A DNA stretch of 64,000 nt from positions 868,001 to 932,000 of the forward strand of contig NZ_AP024713.1 of NCBI RefSeq assembly GCF_019702925.1, written 5' to 3'. The stretch comes from Campylobacter sp. 19-13652 (GTDB taxonomy: Bacteria; Campylobacterota; Campylobacteria; Campylobacterales; Campylobacteraceae). Shown here piece after piece: positions 45,653 through 53,254 of this stretch. Every line of letters starts with the position of its first letter. Positions within the stretch are counted from its first letter, which is position 1. The translations under genes and the position numbers were made by a program. The notes beneath the pieces are model-generated. The model had not been told where the DNA came from, did no database searches, and saw only the letters and a program-made list of their open reading frames with translations.

Positions 45653-45658
45653 TATAAT
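45653..45658 (+). promoter_or_regulatory. -10 box of peb4
   Basis: TGTATAATGC contains a perfect TATAAT 34 bases before the peb4 ATG, after a TTGTTGAAATTTTG stretch with the periodic T-runs of Campylobacter promoters. Confidence 0.65.
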
Positions 45659-45691
45659 GCCAAGGTTAATTTAAACACAAGGATACATAGT

Positions 45692-46492
45692 ATGAAAAAA
45701 ATGCTACTAATCTCACTAATAGCAGCCGCTAGCCTAAGCGCTGCAACACTTGCTACAGTAAATGGCAAAAATATCACGGATACTGATTTAAACGAAGTAA
45801 TCTCAACCCAAGCAGACCCAGCTAGCGTGCCAGCTGATGCTAAAAAACGCGTACTTGAGGATATGGTAAATAAAGAGCTTTTTGTGCTTGACGCAAAGGC
45901 GAAGGGAATAGAAAAAGACGTAGATTTTAAAAAACAGCTTGAGAATCTAAAAGAGGGTGTTTTGGTAAATACTTATATGAAAAAGCTATTTGACAGCATA
46001 AAAGTAAGCGATTCCGACATAAAAAAAGCCTACGACGAGCACAAAAAAGAATTTATCCAGCCGGCGCAGGTAAAAGCACGCCATATTTTAGTAAAAACTG
46101 AAAAAGAAGCAAGCGAGGTAATTTCAAAGCTAAAAGGGCTAAAGGGCGATGCGCTTGTGAATAAATTTAGCGAATTAGCCAAGGAAAAATCAATAGACCC
46201 AGGTAGTGGCAAACAGGGTGGCGAGCTAGGATATTTCCCTAAAGATGCCATGGTGCCTGAGTTTGGCAATGCTGCATTTGCTCTAAAAGATGGCGAAATC
46301 ACGACTAAGCCAGTAAAGACGCAGTTTGGCTATCACGTGATATTAAAAGAGGCTAGCAAAGCGAGCAAAACAGCAAGCCTTGATGAAGTAAAGCCTATGA
46401 TAGAGCGCAATCTAAAGCTGGAAAAATTCCAAACCCAAGTAAGAGCAAAAGCTGACGAGCTAAAGAAAAAATATAAAGTAGAGTTTAAGTAG
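45692..46492 (+). CDS. peb4: Periplasmic peptidyl-prolyl isomerase (PEB4/Cbf2, SurA-like)
   Basis: A 266-residue exported chaperone that helps fold outer-membrane proteins and adhesins. A Sec signal peptide covers residues 1 to about 17 (MKKMLLISLIAAASLSAA). A helical SurA-like N-domain follows (near 18-120), then a parvulin PPIC domain (about 125-220) with ARHILVKTEKEA, GGELGYFPKDAMVPEFGNAAF and TQFGYHVIL, and a C-terminal helix. The start is set by signal peptide and ACAAGGATA upstream; a longer frame exists from 45650. C. jejuni PEB4 is 273 residues and lies between nth and fba, as here. Confidence 0.93.
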   Translation: MKKMLLISLIAAASLSAATLATVNGKNITDTDLNEVISTQADPASVPADAKKRVLEDMVNKELFVLDAKAKGIEKDVDFKKQLENLKEGVLVNTYMKKLFDSIKVSDSDIKKAYDEHKKEFIQPAQVKARHILVKTEKEASEVISKLKGLKGDALVNKFSELAKEKSIDPGSGKQGGELGYFPKDAMVPEFGNAAFALKDGEITTKPVKTQFGYHVILKEASKASKTASLDEVKPMIERNLKLEKFQTQVRAKADELKKKYKVEFK

Positions 46493-46498
46493 GCAAAA

Positions 46499-47566
46499 AT
46501 GGGCGTTTTAGACATCGTAAAAGCGGGCGTGCTAAGTGGTGATGAGCTTAGCAAGCTTTATTCGCACGCAAAGGCACAGGGCTTTGCCATACCTGCGGTA
46601 AATGTCGTCGGCACTGACTCCATAAACGCCGTGCTAGAAGCGGCAAAGGTGGCAAACTCTCCAGTAATCATTCAATTTAGCAACGGCGGGGCTGGCTTTT
46701 ACGCTGGCAAGGGTGCTGGCGAGCGTGCTGCGGTGCTGGGGGCCATTAGTGGCGCTAGGCACGTGCATACTCTGGCCGAGGCTTACGGCGTGCCTGTGGT
46801 GCTGCATACCGATCACGCCGCACGCAAGCTGCTGCCGTGGATAGATGAGCTAATAAAGGCGAGCGAGGAGCATTTTAAAGCGACTGGTGCGCCGCTTTTT
46901 AGCTCGCATATGCTTGATTTAAGCGAGGAGCCACTGGAAGAAAATATCGCCACTTGCGAGGCCTATTTAAGGCGGCTTGCTCCGCTTGGCATTAGCCTTG
47001 AGATTGAGCTTGGCGTAACGGGCGGGGAAGAGGACGGCGTGGATAATACAGGCGTGGATAATGCTCTGCTCTACACCCAGCCTGAGGACGTCGCACTTGC
47101 TTATGAGCGGTTAAGCGCTATAAGCGACCACTTTAGCATAGCGGCTAGCTTTGGCAACGTCCACGGCGTGTATAAGCCAGGCAACGTGGTGCTTCGTCCA
47201 GAAATACTAAAAAACTCACAAGCTTACGTGGCGGATAAATTTAAAACCGCAAGCGAAAAGCCCGTAAATTTCGTCTTTCACGGCGGTAGCGGCAGCGAGC
47301 TAGCTGACATAAAAGCGGCCGTAAGCTACGGCGTAGTAAAGATGAATATCGACACAGATACGCAGTGGGCGTTTTGGGACGGCGTGCGTGAGTATGAGGC
47401 TAAAAATAGGGCGTATCTGCAAGGCCAAATCGGCAACCCAGAAGGCGATGATAAGCCAAATAAAAAATACTACGACCCACGCAAATGGCTGCGAGCTGGC
47501 GAGGAGGCTATGATAGCACGCCTGCAAACTGCCTTTAGCGATTTAAACTGCATTGATAGGAATTAA
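46499..47566 (+). CDS. fba: Class II fructose-bisphosphate aldolase
   Basis: A zinc enzyme that interconverts fructose 1,6-bisphosphate with dihydroxyacetone phosphate and glyceraldehyde 3-phosphate, in Campylobacter mainly for gluconeogenesis. The 355-residue protein is of the E. coli (class IIA) type, with zinc-site histidines in VVLHTDHAARK near residue 100, the conserved ELGVTGGEEDGVDN near 168, the glycine-rich FHGGSGS near 260 and NIDTDTQWAFWDGVR near 282. It follows peb4 by six bases. Confidence 0.96.
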   Translation: MGVLDIVKAGVLSGDELSKLYSHAKAQGFAIPAVNVVGTDSINAVLEAAKVANSPVIIQFSNGGAGFYAGKGAGERAAVLGAISGARHVHTLAEAYGVPVVLHTDHAARKLLPWIDELIKASEEHFKATGAPLFSSHMLDLSEEPLEENIATCEAYLRRLAPLGISLEIELGVTGGEEDGVDNTGVDNALLYTQPEDVALAYERLSAISDHFSIAASFGNVHGVYKPGNVVLRPEILKNSQAYVADKFKTASEKPVNFVFHGGSGSELADIKAAVSYGVVKMNIDTDTQWAFWDGVREYEAKNRAYLQGQIGNPEGDDKPNKKYYDPRKWLRAGEEAMIARLQTAFSDLNCIDRN

Positions 47567-47606
47567 GCAGGATTTAAATTTTACCCATAGCGTCAGTAGT
47601 GGCGCT

Positions 47607-48548
47607 ATGAAAACTTCAAAAACCCCATCTTGTGCCAGTAAAAATGGTGATTTTTTTAAGCCCATTTTTAGTGAGTTTAAATTTAAAGGTGTGCACTTTT
47701 ATCTGCTTAGAGATGATCTTATAAATGGCGAATTTAATGGCAACAAAGCTCGCAAGCTACACTATCTAATAAACTCTGACCTTTCAGGCATAAAAAGACT
47801 CGTATCGCATGGCTCTAGCCAGTCAAATGCGATGTATAGCATAAGTGTGTTTGCTAAAAATAGGGGGTTGGCGTTTTATTACTTTATCTCTCATATGGGT
47901 GAGCTTTTACGCAAAAACGCAGTGGGAAATTTATCTCATGCGCTTAAAAATGGCATGAGTTTACATGTCTTACAAAGCGGAGAGGATAGAAAAGCTAGCG
48001 CGATAGAGTATGCTAATAAATTTAAAGATGCGCTTTTTATCCCAGAGGGTGTGGCGTGCGAGCTAGCTGAAGCTGGCTTTAGGCTACAAGCAGCCCAGAT
48101 AGAGGAGTTTTGTGCGGTGCGATGGCTAGAGCCAGCGATATTTTTACCAAGCGGCACTGGTACGTCGGCTGCATATTTAGCAAAGCACACTAGACTTAAA
48201 GTCTACACTTGCGCTTGTGTAGGAGATGGGGAGTATTTGCGTGCGCAGATAGTTTCTCTTTTGGGATTTTTACCTGCAAATTTATGCGTGCTAAATCCGC
48301 CCAAAAAGTATCATTTTGCAAAGCCGCGCCCAGAGCTTTTTGATGTGTGGCGTGAACTTTTATCGGCTGGAGTTGAGTTTGATTTAATCTATGACCCAGT
48401 TGGATTTTTGACAATTTTTTCAAATTTGGATAAATTTTGCGGTGATATTTTATACATTCATCAGGGTGGCTTACTAGGAAATGTAAGTCAAAAAGCACGC
48501 TACGAAAGAAAGGAAAAGTTTGAGAATTTTAAACACAAGTGGTACTGA
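47607..48548 (+). CDS. PLP-dependent ACC deaminase / D-cysteine desulfhydrase-like protein
   Basis: A fold-type II PLP enzyme. The N-terminal RDDLINGEFNGNKARKLHYL carries the PLP lysine in the GNKARKL motif; SHGSSQSNAMYS is the next conserved block, and FLPSGTGTSAAYLAK is the phosphate-binding loop. The family covers ACC deaminases and D-cysteine desulfhydrases; the substrate cannot be told here. The start is uncertain: ATG 47607 (MKTSKTPS, 313 residues) lies closer to the conserved region, while the frame also opens from TTG 47553 inside fba. It overlaps hisD by 29 bases. Confidence 0.8.
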   Translation: MKTSKTPSCASKNGDFFKPIFSEFKFKGVHFYLLRDDLINGEFNGNKARKLHYLINSDLSGIKRLVSHGSSQSNAMYSISVFAKNRGLAFYYFISHMGELLRKNAVGNLSHALKNGMSLHVLQSGEDRKASAIEYANKFKDALFIPEGVACELAEAGFRLQAAQIEEFCAVRWLEPAIFLPSGTGTSAAYLAKHTRLKVYTCACVGDGEYLRAQIVSLLGFLPANLCVLNPPKKYHFAKPRPELFDVWRELLSAGVEFDLIYDPVGFLTIFSNLDKFCGDILYIHQGGLLGNVSQKARYERKEKFENFKHKWY

Positions 48549-49812
48549 TTTTAGCAGGCAGTGGGGCGAGATACTAGGACGTGGCGAAATGGATATGGAT
48601 AATGTCATACCTGTGGTTAGCGAGCTTTTATTAGAGGTAAAAAGGGCTGGCGATGAGGCACTTATAAAACAGGTGGCGAGATTTGACCGCTGGCAGCCAG
48701 ATAGCGCAGACGCTTTGGCTATTAGCACCGATGAGATGAGGGTGGCGTTTGAGGCTTTAGATGATGAGCTTAGGAGCGCATTAAAGCTAGCTTATGAACG
48801 CATTAAAGATTATCATGAGCGCGCAAAACCAAGTGGCTTTAGCTATGAGGATAGCTACGGCGATGTGCTGGGCGCTAGATATACGCCTGTAGATAGGGCT
48901 GGGCTTTATATCCCAGGGGGCAAGGCGGCATATCCGAGTTCGCTTTTGATGAACGCTATTCCTGCCATAGTCGCTGGAGTGGGCGAGATAGTCGTGTGTA
49001 CACCTGCTGTGGGTGGGGAGGTAAATGCGCTACTGCTTGCTGCTATGCACCTATGCGGCGTGAAAAAAGCCTACAAACTAGGCGGTGCAAGTGCAGTGGC
49101 CGCTATGGCGTACGGGACACAGAAAGTGCCTAGGGTCGATGTTATCACAGGGCCTGGCAATATCTACGTTGCGACGGCTAAAAAGCTGGTTTATGGGCTA
49201 GTAAATATCGATATGATAGCAGGGCCTAGCGAGATAGGCATAATAGCCGATGATAGCGCAAACGCCCGTCATATCGCGGCTGATTTACTTAGTCAAGCAG
49301 AGCATGATGAGCTTGCTAGTAGTTTTTTAATTACACCTAGTAAGGATTTGGCTTTGGCTGTGAGTGAACAGGTGGATGCACTTTTAGATACTCTTTCACG
49401 CAAAGAGATAGCTAGCAAAAGCATAAATGAACGTGGCGCTATTTTGGTTGCTCGTGATTTAAAAGAGTGTGTTAGGCTTGCAAATGAGCTTGCTGTAGAG
49501 CATTTAGAGCTTGCTGTAAGAGAGCCTGAGACGCTAATAGGTGATATACGCCATGCTGGGGCTATTTTTATGGGGCATTTTACGCCAGAGGCTATGGGAG
49601 ATTATCTAGCTGGGCCAAATCACACCCTGCCAACAGGTGGCACGGCACGCTTTTACTCACCGCTTAGCGTAGAGAATTTCATGAAAAAAAGTTCAATAAT
49701 AAGCCTTGGTAGGGCTGGATTTGAGGCTTTGGCTCCAGCTTGTGTGGCTTTGGCTGATGCTGAGGGGTTAGGGGCTCATGCACTTTCAGTCTCTATAAGA
49801 CTTGAAAAATAA
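48520..49812 (+). CDS. hisD: Histidinol dehydrogenase
   Basis: Catalyses the last two oxidations of histidine synthesis (histidinol to histidine) with NAD and zinc. The 430-residue protein has DRAGLYIPGGKAAYPSSLLM near 127, VITGPGNIYVATAKK near 208, AGPSEIGIIAD near 231, the zinc-site SQAEHDELASS near 259 and AVEHLELAVREPE with the catalytic His near 326. It starts at TTG 48520 with AGGAAAAG upstream and overlaps the PLP enzyme gene. No other his genes are close. Confidence 0.96.
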   Translation: MRILNTSGTDFSRQWGEILGRGEMDMDNVIPVVSELLLEVKRAGDEALIKQVARFDRWQPDSADALAISTDEMRVAFEALDDELRSALKLAYERIKDYHERAKPSGFSYEDSYGDVLGARYTPVDRAGLYIPGGKAAYPSSLLMNAIPAIVAGVGEIVVCTPAVGGEVNALLLAAMHLCGVKKAYKLGGASAVAAMAYGTQKVPRVDVITGPGNIYVATAKKLVYGLVNIDMIAGPSEIGIIADDSANARHIAADLLSQAEHDELASSFLITPSKDLALAVSEQVDALLDTLSRKEIASKSINERGAILVARDLKECVRLANELAVEHLELAVREPETLIGDIRHAGAIFMGHFTPEAMGDYLAGPNHTLPTGGTARFYSPLSVENFMKKSSIISLGRAGFEALAPACVALADAEGLGAHALSVSIRLEK

Positions 49813-49824
49813 GCAAAATTGTAC

Positions 49825-49830
49825 TATAAT
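49825..49830 (+). promoter_or_regulatory. -10 box of flaC
   Basis: GTACTATAATGC contains a perfect TATAAT 25 bases before the flaC GTG start. It looks like a housekeeping-sigma promoter; no clear sigma-28 or sigma-54 site was seen. Confidence 0.55.
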
Positions 49831-49854
49831 GCAATAAATTTAAAGGAGGACAGT

Positions 49855-50601
49855 GTGAAAATAAATCAACATAATAGCGTCCAACACAATATAAATCAAG
49901 CTCAGTCAAATCATTCAAAGGCTCTACAGAATATTTCGGTTCAGCGTGCTTTAAGCGGAGTGGATAGCGCAAATCTAGCCATAGCTGATAGTCTAAGCAT
50001 GCAAGCTAGCACCATGGAGCAGGGTATAGCAAATGCAAATGATGCGATAGGAATGCTGCAAATCGCTGATAGTACACTAAGTAATATAAACAATAGCGCT
50101 ATACGCATGAATGAGCTTAGCACAAGGGCTAACAGTGCTGTATTAAGTGATAGAGAGCGCAATATGATACGCAGTGAGATGAATGCTTTAAAAGATAGCA
50201 TGAAAGATAGCCTTGATAATGCGAGCTTTAATGGTAGAAATGTATTTGGCGGAGAAATGAAATTTCAGACTGGAAGCTCTGAGGTGGGTATAAATTTAAA
50301 TCGTCCGAATGTGGATTCTATCGATGTAAACAGCCAAGAAAGTATTAATAATTTTATCCAAAGTACAAACGATGCACGTGCAAATATCGGTGCCACACAA
50401 AATAGGCTACTATCAAATATAAATAATAGCCTAACGCAAAATGTCGCCCTTAGAAGCAGTGAAAGCCAACTACAAAATAATGATATAGCTAAAAATATAG
50501 ACGATGAGAGAAATGCTCAATTACAAATAAATGCATCTATTCTAGCTCAGGCTCATAATACTGCAAATTTAAGAACTCAAATGGATAGATTGCTTGCTTA
50601 G
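49855..50601 (+). CDS. flaC: FlaC-like secreted flagellin homologue
   Basis: A 248-residue short flagellin. The N-terminal D0/D1 helix (residues 1-130) has the flagellin pattern NISVQRALSGVDSANLAIADSL... and RMNELSTRANSAVL, and the C-terminal D1/D0 helix (about 175-248) ends RTQMDRLLA. The central surface domains of filament flagellins are missing. C. jejuni FlaC is 249 residues, is exported by the flagellar apparatus and is not a main filament protein; the length agreement supports this name. The start is GTG 49855, with a strong AAAGGAGG upstream; a longer frame from 49819 is not supported. Confidence 0.88.
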   Translation: MKINQHNSVQHNINQAQSNHSKALQNISVQRALSGVDSANLAIADSLSMQASTMEQGIANANDAIGMLQIADSTLSNINNSAIRMNELSTRANSAVLSDRERNMIRSEMNALKDSMKDSLDNASFNGRNVFGGEMKFQTGSSEVGINLNRPNVDSIDVNSQESINNFIQSTNDARANIGATQNRLLSNINNSLTQNVALRSSESQLQNNDIAKNIDDERNAQLQINASILAQAHNTANLRTQMDRLLA

Positions 50602-50612
50602 TCTATTTTGAA

Positions 50613-50641
50613 TTTTAAGCCACTTTTTAAGTGGCTTAAAA
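50613..50641. terminator. Bidirectional terminator after flaC
   Basis: TTTTAAGCCACTT and AAGTGGCTTAAAA form a perfect stem-loop with T-rich flanks on both strands, between convergent flaC and the small lipoprotein gene. Confidence 0.85.
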
Positions 50642-50642
50642 G

Positions 50643-50753
50643 TTATCTGCTTACAATACTGCTTGTATTTTCATATCTTTCATCTTCGCTAACGCATCCA
50701 GCAAATAAAAACGCAAAAATAGCCAAAGAAACAGCATAAAGACTGATTTTCAT
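50643..50753 (-). CDS. Small lipoprotein, 36 residues
   Basis: ATG at 50753-50751 is preceded by AAAAAGGAGATATA, a strong ribosome-binding site. The product starts MKISLYAVSLAIFAFLF and has the lipobox FAGC, giving an acylated Cys at residue 20 and a mature peptide of about 17 residues (CVSEDERYENTSSIVSR). Ser-Glu after Cys does not give the inner-membrane retention Asp. The terminator shared with flaC follows its stop. No family could be named; tiny lipoproteins of this kind are often toxin-antidote lysis proteins or envelope stress sensors, but nothing here decides. Confidence 0.65.
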   Translation of the reverse strand: MKISLYAVSLAIFAFLFAGCVSEDERYENTSSIVSR

Positions 50754-50885
50754 TATATCTCCTTTTTAATGATGTGACACAATTATGCCTTTTTATTTTA
50801 AATAAAATTAAAATTTATTATCAAAATAAAAAATATTTTATTAAAATGCCTATTATTTTATTTGTCTTACCATATTTACCTTGCG

Positions 50886-50905
50886 TTTTTTTTTTTTTGT
50901 AAAAT
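50886..50905 (+). promoter_or_regulatory. Poly-T (T13) promoter of the first DUF4214 gene
   Basis: Thirteen T (50886-50898), then G, then TAAAAT (50900-50905), with the -10 box starting 39 bases before the ATG. Same layout as at 33095 and 53200. Confidence 0.7.
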
Positions 50906-50938
50906 ATTTATCTATGCATTAAATTTAAGGAGTAACAT

Positions 50939-52738
50939 ATGAGTGTAAATATAACAGCACTCGGATTGGCAAATGTGGCTGTTTTCAAGCCTATTATAGA
51001 AAGAGCTGGAAAACTTAATGAGGCAAGAGCTGAAGCTTCTACATTATTTGATACAGTGATATCTGATAAGAATGCAGAAGATGGAGAGCTATATTTATTT
51101 AGTGGCTTTATTAATTTTGATGAAGTTAAAGGTAAAACAGAAAAAGAAGCAATTAATATGTACCCAAAAGAATCAGCATTTGCTTATTCTATAGACCTTG
51201 CTTATGAAATGTTAGCAGGTCCAAATTCTAATAAAACTTCAAAAGAGCTATATGCTTTAATAGAAGAAGAAACAGGTATACATATAACAGTGCCGACGCT
51301 ACCAGAATTTTATAAAGAAATAAATGTTGCAAACTTTATATATAAAACAGCTACAGGAGAGCTTCCTAATAAAGAAGTTGTAGAAGGTTATGCTAATAAA
51401 TTTGGTATAAATGGTGATAGTCAATACAGTGATTTTATTGAAAGTGATAACTTGGATAGAATTTTTGAAATGATAAACTCTGCTCCTGAAGCAGGTAGTT
51501 CAACCACCACCCTCCCAGAACTACCAACACAAGAATTTACTCCATTAGATCAAACAGATGTATCAAAGTTATATGTAGGCATATTTGGTAGAGCAAGTGA
51601 AGGAAGTGGCAATAAAGGATGGATAACATTCTCATCTGCTAATAAAGCAGATATGGCAAAAGTAGCTGATACTATGTTAGAAACTGATGCAGCTAGAACA
51701 TACTTTGGAAATACACTAAATGATAACTTTGAGATGATTAAGTTTTTCTATGAGAATGTATTTAATAAAACCTACTCAGATGCTTCAAAAGGTATGGAAC
51801 TTGACAAAGATGGTATAGATGCTTGGGTTAATGAATTAAATAATGGAAAAAGCAAAGGTCATGTAATATCTGAGATATTAAAGACTGCTAGTTTGCCAGA
51901 ACTAGCTCATCTAGATGCAGCTAAGTTATTTAATAATAAAGTGGTCCTTTCAAATAAAATAGCTGATAGTGTTGAAAGTGCTGATGTAAATAACCTTACT
52001 CCATTTGTAAATATTCTAAAGAGTGTACAGCCAGATACAAATGCAAGTGATATAAGTCAATTAATTAGTAATATGGGGTTAGTAGAAATAGTCAATGATA
52101 ACACAGCTGATAAATATACTATAGATAGTGATGGCATAATGGTAATAGACAAAGATGCTACTGGTATTATAGATATTGACTTTATACCTAAGGGGATAAG
52201 GGTTGAAGGCGTTAGCATTAAAAACCTTAAATTATCTAAGCAGATACAAGATAGAGCTTCTATGCATCTTAATGAAAGAGATTATAATTCATCCCTAAGT
52301 GAGTTACAAGATAAAGCATTAGAATCATTAAAGCCTATAGGAGACACAGTAGAAAATTTAAAAAATATCAATTATTTTGTAATCAGCCTTGGTTCAAGAC
52401 CAGATAGCTTAGCCATAGAGAAAGATAATAATGATATGATGGTAACTCCAGCTTATAAAGCATTGCCTGTTTTATATATAGAAAAAGATGGTGTAGTTGA
52501 TAGTCAAAAAGTTGGCTTTACTGATGGAGATGTGGCTGTAAAAATTCACAAACAGATTATTGCAAATCCAAATGTAGTCGGAGAAAAAATACACATGGAT
52601 TATGTTGATGATGATCCTGAATTTGGGTTATCTGGCTTTATGGCTCCTACTATGAAAGATCATATACAAACACTAATATCTGTGTTTGAAAACTCTAATA
52701 AGGGCTATATAGATTTAACAAGTCTTGTGGAGGCATAA
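50939..52738 (+). CDS. DUF4214 domain-containing protein, mosaic copy 1
   Basis: A 599-residue protein with no Sec signal peptide and no membrane segment. Residues 1-188 are a helical N-region specific to this copy. Residues about 189-383 are identical to the second copy and contain the DUF4214 pattern KLYVGIFGRASEGSGNKGW. Residues 384-599 are a C-region only distantly like that of copy 2 (shared patterns such as LYIEKDG against LYIERDG). DUF4214 is common in large secreted and S-layer-type proteins of Campylobacter, often exported by type I systems; secretion is an inference. Codon use is more AT-rich than in neighbouring housekeeping genes. AAGGAGTAAC precedes the ATG. Confidence 0.8.
   Translation: MSVNITALGLANVAVFKPIIERAGKLNEARAEASTLFDTVISDKNAEDGELYLFSGFINFDEVKGKTEKEAINMYPKESAFAYSIDLAYEMLAGPNSNKTSKELYALIEEETGIHITVPTLPEFYKEINVANFIYKTATGELPNKEVVEGYANKFGINGDSQYSDFIESDNLDRIFEMINSAPEAGSSTTTLPELPTQEFTPLDQTDVSKLYVGIFGRASEGSGNKGWITFSSANKADMAKVADTMLETDAARTYFGNTLNDNFEMIKFFYENVFNKTYSDASKGMELDKDGIDAWVNELNNGKSKGHVISEILKTASLPELAHLDAAKLFNNKVVLSNKIADSVESADVNNLTPFVNILKSVQPDTNASDISQLISNMGLVEIVNDNTADKYTIDSDGIMVIDKDATGIIDIDFIPKGIRVEGVSIKNLKLSKQIQDRASMHLNERDYNSSLSELQDKALESLKPIGDTVENLKNINYFVISLGSRPDSLAIEKDNNDMMVTPAYKALPVLYIEKDGVVDSQKVGFTDGDVAVKIHKQIIANPNVVGEKIHMDYVDDDPEFGLSGFMAPTMKDHIQTLISVFENSNKGYIDLTSLVEA
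51504..52088 (+). repeat. 585-bp exact repeat, copy 1 (DUF4214 core)
   Basis: Compared line by line, it is identical without a mismatch to 53724-54308. Both ends fall inside the coding sequences and in the same reading frame; beyond them similarity drops at once. Confidence 0.95.
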
Positions 52739-52751
52739 TAAAAATTTAAGC

Positions 52752-52781
52752 ACAGTAAGGATTTTATTAAATCCTTACTGT
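52752..52781. terminator. Terminator between DUF4214 copy 1 and the aspC fragment
   Basis: ACAGTAAGGATTT and AAATCCTTACTGT form a perfect 13-bp stem around TATT, followed by ATTTTAATATTTTT. Confidence 0.85.
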
Positions 52782-52807
52782 ATTTTAATATTTTTATAGA
52801 TATTTTA

Positions 52808-53074
52808 TCAATATCTCCTAACAAATTCCGCTATTCGTGTTATTCCTGTTTCTATGCTATTCATATCAGTAGCAAAGCTCATTCTAAAATATCCATCCAT
52901 TCCAAAGCCAACCCCTGGTACAGTTGCGACTTGCGCTTTTTCTAGCATTGCATCGCAGAATTTCATACTATCAGGCTCTATGTTCTTGCAATTTACAAAC
53001 AGATAAAATGCTCCAGCAGGACTAGAAACGCTTAAGCCATCAATCTTGTTTATTAGCTCTACTGCGCGGTTTCT
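52808..53074 (-). pseudogene. Duplicated 3' end of aspC
   Basis: About 89 codons encoding the C-terminus of aspartate aminotransferase with its stop codon intact. It matches 54989-55246 of the complete aspC gene with about four mismatches in the 258-bp core plus a few at the end (for example FVRRY against FVRGY, NCKN against NCKD). The match stops sharply at 53074. There is no promoter or ribosome-binding site, and the catalytic lysine and the large domain are missing, so it is a non-functional fragment. Confidence 0.92.
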
Positions 53075-53199
53075 ACTCATGAATACGCATGCTCCTGTTA
53101 GTATTTCACTTATCGCCTAAAGATTAATTTTTGGCTATATCTTCTTTTTAGTTGCGTTATACTATCAATTTTCAAAAATAATTAAATTTAAGCAATTTG

Positions 53200-53221
53200 T
53201 TTTTTTTTTTTTTTGTAAAAT
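53200..53221 (+). promoter_or_regulatory. Poly-T (T15) promoter of the second DUF4214 gene
   Basis: Fifteen T (53200-53214), then G, then TAAAAT (53216-53221), with the -10 box starting 39 bases before the ATG. Confidence 0.7.
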
Positions 53222-53254
53222 GCGCTTGACATTTTTAATTATAAAGGAGTTATT

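Larger units (their letters stand above)
50602..50938. other. Intergenic region between flaC and the first DUF4214 gene
   Basis: Holds the flaC terminator, the small lipoprotein gene on the minus strand, about 110 bases of very AT-rich DNA and the poly-T promoter of the next gene. Nothing else was found. Confidence 0.6.
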
